Of a DNA stretch of 64,000 bases, positions 46,496 to 56,456 are shown piece by piece (position 1 is the first letter of the stretch; each line of letters begins with the position of its first letter). Under the pieces are notes generated by a model. It was not told the origin of the DNA. It was given only the letters and a program-made list of their open reading frames with translations, and did not search any database. The DNA is taken from assembly GCA_005883625.1 (NCBI GenBank), contig VBDU01000070.1, forward strand, positions 1 through 64,000, in the 5' to 3' direction. Both the position numbers and the translations under genes were made by a program. Source of the stretch: Chloroflexota bacterium. Its GTDB lineage: Bacteria > Chloroflexota > Limnocylindria > P2-11E.

Positions 46496-46857
46496 GCAAA
46501 GTCATGTTCTGCGAGGACGACCTCATGATCCGCAAGCTGATCCAGACCGCGCTGCGCGCGACGACGCATCAGGTGCGATACGCCGAGAACGGCGCCGCCG
46601 GGCTCGCGCTCATCGTCGCGGACCCCCCTGACGTAGTGTTCACCGACGTGTCGATGCCGGAGATGGACGGCTTCCAGCTCGCGGACACGCTCAAGGGACG
46701 CGCGGACCTCGCGCACATCCCCATAGTCTTCATGACGGCATCGGTGCAGCGCGATCAGATCGAGGAGTGCTTCCGCCACGGCGCCGCCGCACACATCGGG
46801 AAGCCGTTCACGATGGCCGAGCTTCGCGCGCGGCTGGCGCAGTTCGCGAAGAGCTAG
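46492..46857 (+). CDS. Single-domain response regulator
   Basis: 121 residues, only a receiver domain. The acidic pair is in MFCEDD, the phosphorylated aspartate in VVFTDVSMPEMDG near residue 53, the threonine in FMTAS and the lysine in IGKPF. Without an output domain it acts by protein contact or as a phosphate shuttle, fitting the stand-alone Hpt protein nearby. The ATG overlaps the kinase stop as ATGA. Confidence 0.94.
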   Translation: MSKVMFCEDDLMIRKLIQTALRATTHQVRYAENGAAGLALIVADPPDVVFTDVSMPEMDGFQLADTLKGRADLAHIPIVFMTASVQRDQIEECFRHGAAAHIGKPFTMAELRARLAQFAKS

Positions 46858-48005
46858 TGGCCGGCGAGAAGATCCTCTTCGTCGACGATGAGGAGCAGAT
46901 CCGCAAGCTCCTCGCCACCTGGCTCGGCCGCCACGGGTACGCCGTGACGCTCGCGAGCGACGGCTGGGAGGCGCTCAAGGCGATCCGCGCCGCGGCGCCC
47001 GACCTCGTCATCACCGACGTGAACATGCCGAACATGAACGGCCTCGAGCTCACGCGGCGGCTTCGCGCCGATCACCGCACGGCCCGCATCCCCGTGGTCA
47101 TGCTCTCGGCGCGGAAGCAGGCGGACGACGTCCTCACGGGATACGCCGAGGGCGCGGACGAGTACATCCCGAAGCCGGTCGAGATGGCGGTCCTCGCGGC
47201 GAAGATCGATGTCCTCCTCAAGCGGTTCAAGGCGGTCACCGGGCAGACCACACACAAGCGCGGCGGCAACATCGTTTTGTTCCTTCACGGCAAGGGCGGC
47301 GTCGGGACCACGACGCTCGCGGTGAACTCCGCAGTGGCCCTGGCGGAGACGACGATCTACCGCGTCGGCCTTCTCGACCTGAATGTCGAGTTCGGGAACG
47401 CGCCGATGCTCATGGACCTGAAGCCGGACAAGACGCTGGCGCACCTCGCGATCGAGACCGAGCCGAGCGAGCTCGACGACGTCGCGTTCTCGCGCTACGT
47501 GATGCAGGACCGTACCGGCGTCCGCGTGATGGCCGGGTCCGACATGCCCGAGCGCGCGGAGCTCGTGACCGTGTCCGCGGCGCAGCAGGCGATGGACCGC
47601 CTCAAGCAGACCTCCGACTACGTCATCGTCGACACGCCCGCGACGTTCTCGCAGCTCGTCCTCGCCGGTCTCGACGTCGCCGACGCGGTCGTCGTCGTCA
47701 CCGCCCCGCACCTCCCATCGCTCAAGGCCACGACCGACACGCTCGAGGTCCTCGACAAGCTCGTCTACCCGAAGGAGCGCACGCTCCTCGTCGTGAACCG
47801 CACGAGCGAGTCGGGAGTGGAGATGGATCGCATCGCGCGATTCTTCAACCGCAAGCCCGACCTCGTGATCCCGTTCACGCCCGCCTGCGACGACGCCGCC
47901 GACCGCGGTCGGCCATTCGCGGTGCTCCATCGCGAGAACGCGGCCGCGAAGGTCATGCGCGACCTCGCGGCGCAGATCACCGTCGCGGCCCCCGCGGGGC
48001 GCTGA
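46857..48005 (+). CDS. Receiver-MinD/CpaE-type ATPase fusion
   Basis: 382 residues from a GTG that shares one base with the preceding TAG (TAGTG). Residues 1-122 form a receiver (LFVDDEEQ, LVITDVNMPNMNG, MLSARKQ, IPKPVE). Residues 135-375 are a ParA/MinD-like ATPase with a deviant Walker A, GKGGVGTTTLAVNSA, LLDLNVEFG and VIVDTPATF. This is the layout of CpaE/TadZ proteins, which place pili or other complexes at poles. No pilus genes are in the window, so the target is unknown. Confidence 0.92.
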   Translation: MAGEKILFVDDEEQIRKLLATWLGRHGYAVTLASDGWEALKAIRAAAPDLVITDVNMPNMNGLELTRRLRADHRTARIPVVMLSARKQADDVLTGYAEGADEYIPKPVEMAVLAAKIDVLLKRFKAVTGQTTHKRGGNIVLFLHGKGGVGTTTLAVNSAVALAETTIYRVGLLDLNVEFGNAPMLMDLKPDKTLAHLAIETEPSELDDVAFSRYVMQDRTGVRVMAGSDMPERAELVTVSAAQQAMDRLKQTSDYVIVDTPATFSQLVLAGLDVADAVVVVTAPHLPSLKATTDTLEVLDKLVYPKERTLLVVNRTSESGVEMDRIARFFNRKPDLVIPFTPACDDAADRGRPFAVLHRENAAAKVMRDLAAQITVAAPAGR

Positions 48006-49333
48006 CCATCCGCATCCGGATCTGGGGAGCCCGCGGCTCGATCGCCGCCGCCGGCCCGGAGACGGTCCGCTACGGCGGCAACACGCCATGCGTCGAGGTC
48101 CGCTGCGCTGACGGGACGCTCCTCATCTTCGACTGCGGTACGGGCGCGCGAAAGCTCGGGAACGCGCTCGCGAGATCGGGGAAGCTCCGAGCGCACCTCT
48201 TCCTGAGCCACACGCACGCGGACCACATCCAGGGCCTGCCATTCTTCCTGCCGGCCTTCGATCCCGGCAGCCACCTCACCGTCTACGGGCCGGCGGGCAT
48301 CGATCGCTCGCTGCCCAAGGCGGTTGGCGGCCAGATGGACTACGCGTACTTCCCGATCCCGTTCGAGGAGATCCCCGCCAAGTTCGACTTCGTCGAGCTC
48401 GGCGAGACCGAGTTCGCGGTCGACGGCGTCACGGTCCGCACGCAGTTCCTCAACCACACCGCCCCGTGCCTGGGCTACCGCATCACCGTGGGAGGCGCGA
48501 CATTCGTGTACGCGACCGACCACGAGGCCCACGCGAACCCGCCGTGGCGGCCCGATCGCATCCCCGAATCGTTCGACCCCGCCTTCCTCGTGCACGCCGG
48601 CGACGCGGCGCACGCGGCCTTCCTGCGCGACGCCGACGTCGTGCTCCACGACGCGCAGTACGGCGTCGCCGACTACCCGGCAAAGCGTGGGTGGGGCCAC
48701 AGCACCGTCGAGTACGCCGTCGACCTCGCCCTCGCGGCCGAGGTCCGCTCGCTCGTGCTCTTCCACCACGACCCGAACCGCGACGACGCGGGCATTGACC
48801 GGCTGCTGGCGGCAGGCGCCGAGCGCGCGGCCGCGTCCGGTGGCGAGCTCGCCGTGACCGCGGCGGCCGAGGGCAGCGAGATCGTCATCGACGAGCCCGG
48901 GCCGATCCACGTCACGGCGAAAGGTCCGCACGCGCCCCGCATGCCGACGCGTGCGCGGATCCTCGTCGCCGACGACGACGTCGCGACGGTGAAGCTCCTC
49001 GAGACGATCCTCCGTGCCGACGGGTACGAGGTCGAGTCGGCCCCGGACGGGGAGGCCACACTGCAGAAAGCATCGGCGGGCACGTACGACCTTGTGCTCC
49101 TGGACATCCAGATGCCGCGCCGTGACGGCATCGAGGTCTGTCGGAGGCTCCGCGCCGACGAGCGTTACCGCGCCACCCCGGTGATCATGGTCACGGCGCG
49201 GACCCGGCATGAGGACATGGTCGACGCGTTCGGTGCGGGGGTGACCGATTACATCCGGAAGCCATTCGTCGTCGCGCAGGTGCGCGCCCGCGTACGCTCG
49301 TGGCTCACGCGCAGCGCGGCGAGCACGAACTGA
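48002..49333 (+). CDS. Metallo-beta-lactamase fold hydrolase fused to a receiver, CTG start
   Basis: 443 residues from CTG (48002-48004), which overlaps the previous stop as CTGA and restores the normal start MTIRIRIWGARGSIAAAGPETVRYGGNT; the first ATG (48335) falls past the metal site. LSHTHADHIQGLPFF near residue 67 is the HxHxDH motif, with later histidines in NHTAP, TDHEAHA and LFHHDPN. A receiver follows at about residue 318: LVADDD, LVLLDIQMPRRDG, MVTART, IRKPF. An MBL hydrolase controlled by phosphorylation is unusual. Confidence 0.88.
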   Translation: MTIRIRIWGARGSIAAAGPETVRYGGNTPCVEVRCADGTLLIFDCGTGARKLGNALARSGKLRAHLFLSHTHADHIQGLPFFLPAFDPGSHLTVYGPAGIDRSLPKAVGGQMDYAYFPIPFEEIPAKFDFVELGETEFAVDGVTVRTQFLNHTAPCLGYRITVGGATFVYATDHEAHANPPWRPDRIPESFDPAFLVHAGDAAHAAFLRDADVVLHDAQYGVADYPAKRGWGHSTVEYAVDLALAAEVRSLVLFHHDPNRDDAGIDRLLAAGAERAAASGGELAVTAAAEGSEIVIDEPGPIHVTAKGPHAPRMPTRARILVADDDVATVKLLETILRADGYEVESAPDGEATLQKASAGTYDLVLLDIQMPRRDGIEVCRRLRADERYRATPVIMVTARTRHEDMVDAFGAGVTDYIRKPFVVAQVRARVRSWLTRSAASTN

Positions 49334-49379
49334 ACCACCCAGCGGCCCAGCGCGTATTACGGGCGAACGCTTTGCCGGA

Positions 49380-49407
49380 GGGGGATGGGGGGCGGAGCCC
49401 CCCAACT
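49380..49407. repeat. GC-rich palindrome upstream of the dienelactone hydrolase gene
   Basis: GGGGGATGGGGGGCGGAGCCCCCCAACT; the stem GGGGGG-CGGAG-CCCCCC lies 6 to 10 bases before the ATG and could hinder initiation. Confidence 0.7.
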
Positions 49408-49412
49408 GAGCC

Positions 49413-50393
49413 ATGGAGCTGAACGAGGCCCAGCGCTATTTCATCGAGGAGCACGTCGAAGACTTCCGGGACGGATTCATCACGCGTCGCGAGCTCGTCC
49501 GCCGCGTGACGCTCATCGCCGGCGGCGCGACTGCCGCGGCCGCGATCCTCGCCGCGTGCGACATGACCCCGCGGCCCGCGAGCGGGAGCGCCCCCGCGGC
49601 GAGCGCGGCGCCCAGCGCGACACCGGTGCCGAGCCCGTCGCCCTACGCCACGCCGCCCGCGCAGGTATCCACGACCGGGATCACGGTCCAGCCCACGGAT
49701 CCACGGATCGCGGCCTCCACGCCGGATGTCAAGGGCGCCGACGGGGCGAGCCTCATGGCCTACATGGCACGGCCGGCGGGCAGCGCCCGCGTGCCAGGCG
49801 TCATCGTCATCCACGAGAACCGTGGCCAGCTCGAACACATCAAGGACGTCGTGCGGCGGGTCGCGACCGCGGGCTTCGTCGGGATCAACATCGACCTTGC
49901 CGCTCGCGCCGGCGGCGCGGTCAAGCTCGCGGACAGCGCGGCGTACAACGCGGAGCTCGCGAAGCGTTCGACGGCGGACAAGCTCTCCGACCACAACGCG
50001 ACGCTCGCGTTCCTCAAGTCGCAGTCGACCGGCGCGATCGGCGTCGTGGGCTTCTGCTTCGGCGGCGGCGAGGTCTGGAACCTCGTCATCTCCGGCGCGG
50101 ACCTCAAGGCGGCCGTGCCCTTCTATGGACCGCAGCCCTCGAACTTCGCCGACCTCGCGAAGACGAAGACCGCGGTCTCCGCCGTCTACGCCGAGCAGGA
50201 CACGCGCATCACCGGCACCGCGCCCGACATGGAGGCGCAGCTCAAGAAGGCGGGCGTCCCCGTCCAGATCACGGTGTATCCCGGCGTGAACCACGCGTTC
50301 CACAACGACACCAATGCCGACCGCTACAACGCGGCCGCCGCCCAGAAGGCCTGGGTCGCGACGATCGAGTGGTTCCGGAAGTACCTCGCGTGA
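49413..50393 (+). CDS. Exported dienelactone hydrolase-family protein
   Basis: 326 residues. The N-terminus contains TRRELVRRV followed by a hydrophobic stretch and LAAC (Cys near residue 49), consistent with a Tat-like or lipoprotein signal, then a Ser/Pro/Ala linker. The alpha/beta-hydrolase core has HENRG, the nucleophile elbow GFCFGGG with cysteine as in dienelactone hydrolase, YAEQDTRI (Asp) and NHAFHND (His). It probably cleaves a lactone or ester at the cell surface. Confidence 0.9.
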   Translation: MELNEAQRYFIEEHVEDFRDGFITRRELVRRVTLIAGGATAAAAILAACDMTPRPASGSAPAASAAPSATPVPSPSPYATPPAQVSTTGITVQPTDPRIAASTPDVKGADGASLMAYMARPAGSARVPGVIVIHENRGQLEHIKDVVRRVATAGFVGINIDLAARAGGAVKLADSAAYNAELAKRSTADKLSDHNATLAFLKSQSTGAIGVVGFCFGGGEVWNLVISGADLKAAVPFYGPQPSNFADLAKTKTAVSAVYAEQDTRITGTAPDMEAQLKKAGVPVQITVYPGVNHAFHNDTNADRYNAAAAQKAWVATIEWFRKYLA

Positions 50394-50405
50394 CGAGCTG
50401 ACGCC

Positions 50406-51407
50406 GTTCGCGTACTCGGGCTGCTCCTCGCCGCGCTCCTCCTTGGCGGCTGCGTCTGCGCGCCCGACGCGACGACGGCGAGCCCGACACCCACGGCGAC
50501 GCCGTCCGCGAGCGCGAGCACGACGCCCTCCGCGACCCCGACGTCGACGACCGCCGCCGGCACCTTCGTCAGCCCGAGCGGTCTCTACCGGCTCACGCTC
50601 CTGCCGCCGTGGCGGCGCTCCGAATGCCTCTCCGCCACGTCACCCGGCGATCAGCGCATCCTCGCGTTCGAGTCCTTCATCGCGGTCCGCGAGGAGGACG
50701 AGTTCTCCACGGACATCGGGTCGCCATTCGACGAGATCTTCGTCAGGGCCGAGCGGAACACCGACCTCCTGGCGCCGCGCGCCTGGATACAGAGCGGCAA
50801 GCTCGGCCAGTCGAGCACCCAGACCCTCGATGACGCGACGCTCGACGCGAAGCCTGCGGTGCTGATGAAGAACGGCCCGGGCTTCATCGCCGCGTACGTG
50901 CTCGCGGACCGCAGCATCATCTACGCGATCGGGTACCGTCGCGGGTTCAACTCCACGATCGATCCGGCGGTGATGGAGCGCATCGTCACGAGCTTCCACG
51001 TCCTCGCCGACAACGAACGCCCGTCGCCCACCCCGACGCCCGCCCCGGCCTCCCGGTCGGCGGAGGCCGTCGCGGACGCGCTCGCCGACGGATTCGCGCG
51101 AAAGGACGCGGACGCCCTCGCCGCGGTCATGGCGCCCTGCATGAGCCAGGGCGCGGAGCAGGCCGGAGGATCGACGATGCCGCGGGTCCGTTTCGTGGCC
51201 GAGCTGAAGCGCTCGTTCGCCGCCGGCGTCGCCGTGACGGTGCAGCCTCGACCGATCGAGACCGACAACAATGGGTCGTTCGTCCGCTCGACCTGGACGC
51301 AGCCCGACCAGCAGACCTCACGGCGCGATCTCTACCTGCGGAACGACCGCAACGACGGCGGTCGGTGGGTCTGGCACCTCGTGCTCGTCCGGCAGCCCCC
51401 TCGCTAG
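50406..51407 (+). CDS. Lipoprotein of unknown function, no canonical start codon
   Basis: About 333 residues in one frame that opens after the TGA of the dienelactone hydrolase gene. The N-terminus reads VRVLGLLLAALLLGGC, a clear lipoprotein signal with its lipobox, then a Thr/Ser/Pro/Ala linker, but no ATG, GTG or TTG precedes it; the first ATG comes only after about 150 residues (50859). I place the gene from GTT at 50406; CTG at 50421 is an alternative. A folded domain spans about residues 60-210 (FVSPSGLYRLTLLPPWRRSEC), then a second linker and an NTF2-like domain from about 220 (AVADALADGFARKDADALAAVMAPC). Confidence 0.75.
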   Translation, partial: VRVLGLLLAALLLGGCVCAPDATTASPTPTATPSASASTTPSATPTSTTAAGTFVSPSGLYRLTLLPPWRRSECLSATSPGDQRILAFESFIAVREEDEFSTDIGSPFDEIFVRAERNTDLLAPRAWIQSGKLGQSSTQTLDDATLDAKPAVLMKNGPGFIAAYVLADRSIIYAIGYRRGFNSTIDPAVMERIVTSFHVLADNERPSPTPTPAPASRSAEAVADALADGFARKDADALAAVMAPCMSQGAEQAGGSTMPRVRFVAELKRSFAAGVAVTVQPRPIETDNNGSFVRSTWTQPDQQTSRRDLYLRNDRNDGGRWVWHLVLVRQPPR

Positions 51408-51432
51408 TCCTGCCGGGCCCTGCGGGCGGACC

Positions 51433-52866
51433 TCACTTCTTCTCGAGCAGCGCCCTGATCGCCTCGCGGCCCTCGACGGTCGCGTCGCTCTTTGCGGGCA
51501 CGATGATCTCCGGCTTCTTCGGCTCCTCCTCGACCTCGCCGCCCGCCTTCCTGATGGCCTCGCGCTCGGCGTCCGGGGAGTCGAGGCCGATGAGCTTGTC
51601 GACGGTCTTGCGGTTGCGGATCGAGCGCGCGAGCGCGGCGAGCACCGCCGGGGAGCGGAACGCCTGCGGGTCCGCCTGCGCGAGCGGCGAGAGCGCGGCC
51701 TGCTCGGCAAGCTCGTTCCCCGTGACCTTCACGTCCTCCTTGCGCGCGATCTCGTCGAGGACGAGGAGCGACTTTGCGCGCCGCTCGGCCAGCGGCAGCC
51801 ATTCCTTCCGCAGCTCGTCCTCGGTCTTCCGCGCCTGCAGAAGGAATTGCTCGAACGTAAGCCCCTGCTCTTTGACGCGGGCCTTCAGGTCGGCCATGAG
51901 GTGCTCGAGCTCCTCCTGCACGAGGACCTCGGGCAGCTCGACAGTCGCCGACTCGAGGGCATGCGCGACGGCCTTCTCCGCGGCGTCGTCGCGCGACTCG
52001 TGGAACGCGGCGTGGGCGAGCTCGTTGCGGACCGCCTTGCGGAGCGCGGCGAGATCGGACACGCCAACTGTCTTCGCGAACTCGTCGTCGAGCGCCGGCA
52101 GGACCTTCTCGCTCACCTGCGACGGGCGGAAGCTGAAGGTCGCGGCCCTTCCCCGCAGCTCGCCTTCGCTGGCGTCGTCCGGGAACTTCAGCTCGACGCT
52201 CTTGGTCTCCCCCGCTTTCAGGCCGACGAGCGCTTCTCCGAGGCCCGCGATCCCGAGCGGCTTCCCTGCCTCGACGTGCGCGTTGCGGGCGAACGGCGGG
52301 ACTTTGCGATCCGGGATCGTCGCGTCAACGTCCACGGTGACGATGTCGCCCGGCTGCGCCGGGCGATCGACCGCCCGCAGCTGCGCGTGCGACTCGCGCA
52401 TCGCGGCGATCGTTCGCTCGACCTCCTCTTCCGCCGGAGGTGTCGGCTCGACGACCGCGCCGTGCGCCCGGTAGTCGCCGAGCGTGACCTCGGGGCGGAC
52501 GACCACCGTCGCGGTGTACCGAAGCGGTTCGCCCTCCGTGAGCTGCGTGATCTCGACCTTGGGCTGATCGATCGGATCGAGGTCCTCCGCGGTGACGATC
52601 TCGCGGTAGGTCTCGTCGACGAGGTCGGCCCCGGCGTCATCCCAGAGATGCTCCTTCCCATACGTCCGCTCGTACATCGCGCGCGGCGCCTTGCCAGGGC
52701 GGAAACCCGGGATCTGCGCGCGCTGCACGTGCCGCTGAAAGGCCGTGTCCGCGGCGCGGGCGAGCCGACCGGCGTCGATTTCCGCCTCGATGACCACTGT
52801 CGAGCCGGGCTCGCGCCGGATCGTGTGGCGGACGGACGCGGGTACGGTCTTCGGCGCTTCGTGCAT
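51433..52866 (-). CDS. tig: Trigger factor chaperone
   Basis: 477 residues. The ribosome-binding N-terminus contains IPGFRPGKAPRAMYERTYG, the trigger factor signature, followed by the FKBP-type isomerase domain (PGDIVTVDVDATI...GLGEALVGLKAGETKSVELKFPDD) and a long helical C-terminal arm domain. It catches nascent chains at the ribosome exit. ATG start (52864-52866). The charged C-terminus (EEEPKKPEIIVPAK) is longer than in many relatives. Confidence 0.95.
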   Translation of the reverse strand: MHEAPKTVPASVRHTIRREPGSTVVIEAEIDAGRLARAADTAFQRHVQRAQIPGFRPGKAPRAMYERTYGKEHLWDDAGADLVDETYREIVTAEDLDPIDQPKVEITQLTEGEPLRYTATVVVRPEVTLGDYRAHGAVVEPTPPAEEEVERTIAAMRESHAQLRAVDRPAQPGDIVTVDVDATIPDRKVPPFARNAHVEAGKPLGIAGLGEALVGLKAGETKSVELKFPDDASEGELRGRAATFSFRPSQVSEKVLPALDDEFAKTVGVSDLAALRKAVRNELAHAAFHESRDDAAEKAVAHALESATVELPEVLVQEELEHLMADLKARVKEQGLTFEQFLLQARKTEDELRKEWLPLAERRAKSLLVLDEIARKEDVKVTGNELAEQAALSPLAQADPQAFRSPAVLAALARSIRNRKTVDKLIGLDSPDAEREAIRKAGGEVEEEPKKPEIIVPAKSDATVEGREAIRALLEKK

Positions 52867-52902
52867 GGGAGAGCGCAAGTGTATTGGGTTAGGCTCCACG
52901 CG

Positions 52903-53190
52903 ATGTTCTATTACGAGATCCACGACGGCGACGAAGATCTCGGGACGGCCGTCCTCCTCGCGCACGAACAGCACTTCGAGCCCGCCGAGTTTTTCGCACT
53001 CGTGAAGAAGGCGCGGACGCTCCTCCTCGACGCATATGAAGAAGACTCGCTCTCGGAGGCGATCGCGAACGAGCTGGCTCGCACCGAGGGCTTCGTCCAC
53101 GTCACCGACGATCTCCTGATCGCGTCGGTGAACGTCGACGAGGCCGAGGAGCGGACCTTCCTCGTCGACGGCGGCGACCGGCCGAACTAG
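52903..53190 (+). CDS. Uncharacterised small acidic protein
   Basis: 95 residues, ATG start: MFYYEIHDGDEDLGTAVLLAHEQHFEPAEFFALVKKAR. The mix of beta strands and two helices is clear, but I recognise no family. It is divergent from tig and followed after 4 bases by the dehydrogenase gene. A TAGGCT -10-like sequence (52890-52895) seven bases before the ATG would give a nearly leaderless message; its -35 is poor. Confidence 0.7.
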   Translation: MFYYEIHDGDEDLGTAVLLAHEQHFEPAEFFALVKKARTLLLDAYEEDSLSEAIANELARTEGFVHVTDDLLIASVNVDEAEERTFLVDGGDRPN

Positions 53191-53194
53191 GGCG

Positions 53195-54087
53195 GTGGAG
53201 CGGCTCGGGTTCGTCGGCCTCGGAATCATGGGCGCGCCGATGGCGCGAAACGCGCTCAAGGCGGGCTTCGCGGTCACGGTGACGAACCGCACCCTCGATC
53301 GCGCGAAGCCGCTCGGCGACGCGGGTGCCACAGTCATGCGGACGCCGCGCGAGGTCGCCGAGCGCAGCGACATCGTCATCACCATGGTCACGAGCTCGCC
53401 CGACGTGGAAACGGTGACCTTCGGACCGGACGGCATCGCGGCCGGGGCGCACGAAGGCTTGCTCGCGATCGACATGAGCACGGTCTCGCCCGCCGCGACG
53501 CGTGAGTTCGCAAAACGCGCCGCGGCGAACCGGCCGCCATTCCGCACGCTGGACGCGCCGGTCTCCGGCGGCGAGCTCGGCGCGATCGAGGCACGCCTTT
53601 CGATCATGATCGGCGGGGACGAGAAGGACGTGAAACGGGCGATGCCCGTCTTCGAGGCGCTCGGGAAAACGATCGTCCACATCGGCGACCACGGCGCGGG
53701 GCAGGCCTGCAAGCTCGCGAACCAGATCGCCGTCGCGCTGAACAACCTCGGCGTGTCGGAAGCGCTCGTATTCGCGAAGGCGCAGGGGATCGACCTCGAG
53801 CGGACGCGTCAGGTGATCGCGGGTGGCGCCGGCTCCTCGTGGGCGATGCAGAACTACGCGCCGAAGATGATCGCCGGCGACTTCAAGCCCGGATTCATGG
53901 TCGACCTGCAGCAGAAGGACTTACGCCTGGTGCTCGACGACGCGTACGGCCAGCACGTCTCCCTCCCCGGGACGGCGCTCGTGCACGCGCTGTACGCGGC
54001 GCTCCAGCACGACGGCGGCGGGCGCGACGGCAATCACGCGCTCCTCAAGGTCATCGAGCGGCTCTCGGGCGTGGAGGCGCGCCAGTC

Positions 54088-54091
<4 letters not shown>
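53195..54091 (+). CDS. Beta-hydroxyacid dehydrogenase (3-hydroxyisobutyrate type)
   Basis: 298 residues, GTG start. GFVGLGIMGAPMARNALKAGF is the NAD(P)-binding loop, LDAPVSGGELGAIEARLSIMIGGD the substrate signature, and GAGQACKLANQIAVALNNLGVSEAL holds the catalytic lysine. Substrates in this family include 3-hydroxyisobutyrate, tartronate semialdehyde and succinic semialdehyde. Valine breakdown would link it to the propionyl/methylmalonyl-CoA operon, but the genes are far apart. Confidence 0.93.
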
Positions 54092-55125
<1,034 letters not shown>

Positions 55126-55228
55126 GCGGACATCTCGCGAGGGCGGACGGCACCAGCCCCACACGAACGCGCTGGTCCTCTGCAGCGAATCCATCGGTGC
55201 GAGGAGCGCCGGTAGCATAGAAACCCGC
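55126..55228. other. Intergenic region before tRNA-Leu
   Basis: 103 bases between galK and the tRNA. It probably holds the tRNA promoter; I see no clear -35/-10 pair, no terminator and no small frame. Confidence 0.35.
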
Positions 55229-55315
55229 GCCCGAGTGGCGAAATCCGGAATACGCGTCGGCCCTAGGAGCCGATGGGGGTAATACCTCGTGTGGGTTCGA
55301 GTCCCACCTCGGGCA
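55229..55315 (+). tRNA. tRNA-Leu (anticodon TAG)
   Basis: 87 bases with acceptor arms GCCCGAG/CTCGGGC, D stem GCG/CGC with a GG in the loop, anticodon stem TCGGC/GCCGA, a long variable arm and T arm GTGGG-TTCGAGT-CCCAC. The discriminator is A, and CCA is not encoded. The anticodon loop reads CCTAGGA, giving anticodon UAG, which reads CUN leucine codons. Position 33 is C where U is almost universal. Confidence 0.9.
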
Positions 55316-55481
55316 CTCGTCCTCGCCGGGCCGACCAGATGTTCACATCCGCCGCGCACCGATCTCGCCGGCGGCGCCGCCATTGGCCGGAAGACGCTCG
55401 ACCGTTGGCCGACCGAGCGACCAGGTGCTCGGTAAATGGATCGTCAACATCCAGAACCTTCGCTCCCCTACTCCTTTCTCA

Positions 55482-55510
55482 TTGGCCACGCCGGCGGCGC
55501 GACCTACCGT
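55482..55510 (+). promoter_or_regulatory. Promoter of the receiver-GGDEF gene (leaderless)
   Basis: TTGGCC (55482-55487), a 17-base spacer and TACCGT (55505-55510) predict a start at about 55517, one base before the ATG at 55518. No ribosome binding site precedes that ATG, so a leaderless message is likely. Confidence 0.5.
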
Positions 55511-55517
55511 CGAGGCC

Positions 55518-56456
55518 ATGTCGCGGATCCTCGTCGCCGAGGACGACGCCGACGTCGCCGACGCGGTACGGCTTTCGCTCGAGGACGCGGGTCACTGCTG
55601 CGCGATCGCGCGTGACGGAGCCGCGGCGCTCGAGATGGCGCGGACCGAGACGCCTGACCTCCTGGTCCTCGATCTCGCGATGCCGAAGGTGAGCGGTGAC
55701 GAGGTCCTCGCCCACCTGCGCGCGGACCCGCGAACGCGGTACGTGCCGGCGATCATCCTCACCGCGCAGACGGGCGCGCGCGAGACCGTCATTCGCCTCA
55801 CCGCGGGCGCCGACGATTACGTCACGAAGCCGTTCGACATCGACGTGCTCGAGGCCCGCGTCGCGCGCGCGCTCACGCGCGCCGCGGAGCTGCGCGCCCT
55901 CAACCCGCTCTCGGGCCTGCCGGGCAACCGCGCGATCACGGACGAGATCGAGGCGCGTCTCGACCGGCGCGACCCGTTCGCGTGCCTCTGGGTGGACGTC
56001 AACGCCTTCAAGTCGTTCAACGATCACTACGGCTTCGCGCGCGGAGACGTGCTCATCGAGAGGCTCGCCGCCATCCTCACGACGATCGCCCGCGACGAGC
56101 GAGACGCCTTCCTCGGTCACGTGGGCGGCGACGACTTCGTGCTCCTGACCTCGCCCGAGCGAGCGGAAGCCATCGCAAGCCACGCGATCGACGACTTCGA
56201 CCGGGAAGTCGGCACGCTCTACGACCCGGCGGACCGCGCACGCGGTCATCTCGAGGCGACCGATCGCCGGGGCCGTCCGAGGCGCACGGCCCTCGCCACG
56301 CTTTCGATCGGGATCGTGCGCGCCGACGCCGGGCGCTTCGCGACCGCCACCGAGCTGTCCCGCGCCGCGGCGGAGGTCAAAGAGGTCGCGAAGCGCCAGC
56401 CCGGCTCGGGCTGGGCGGTCGACCGCCGGCGCGCGCCGACGAAAGTCTCGGGCTAG
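55518..56456 (+). CDS. Response regulator with GGDEF-type output domain
   Basis: 312 residues from the ATG at 55518. The receiver shows LVAEDDADVADA, the phospho-Asp in LLVLDLAMPKVSG, ILTAQTGA and VTKPFD. The diguanylate cyclase domain begins near residue 130 with LSGLPGNRAI (the usual Asp before LTGLPNR is missing), WVDVNAFKSFNDHYGFARGD and VGGDDFVLL, so the GGDEF motif is GGDDF. It may make c-di-GMP or bind GTP. The gene converges on the GerW-like gene with overlapping stops. Confidence 0.9.
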   Translation: MSRILVAEDDADVADAVRLSLEDAGHCCAIARDGAAALEMARTETPDLLVLDLAMPKVSGDEVLAHLRADPRTRYVPAIILTAQTGARETVIRLTAGADDYVTKPFDIDVLEARVARALTRAAELRALNPLSGLPGNRAITDEIEARLDRRDPFACLWVDVNAFKSFNDHYGFARGDVLIERLAAILTTIARDERDAFLGHVGGDDFVLLTSPERAEAIASHAIDDFDREVGTLYDPADRARGHLEATDRRGRPRRTALATLSIGIVRADAGRFATATELSRAAAEVKEVAKRQPGSGWAVDRRRAPTKVSG

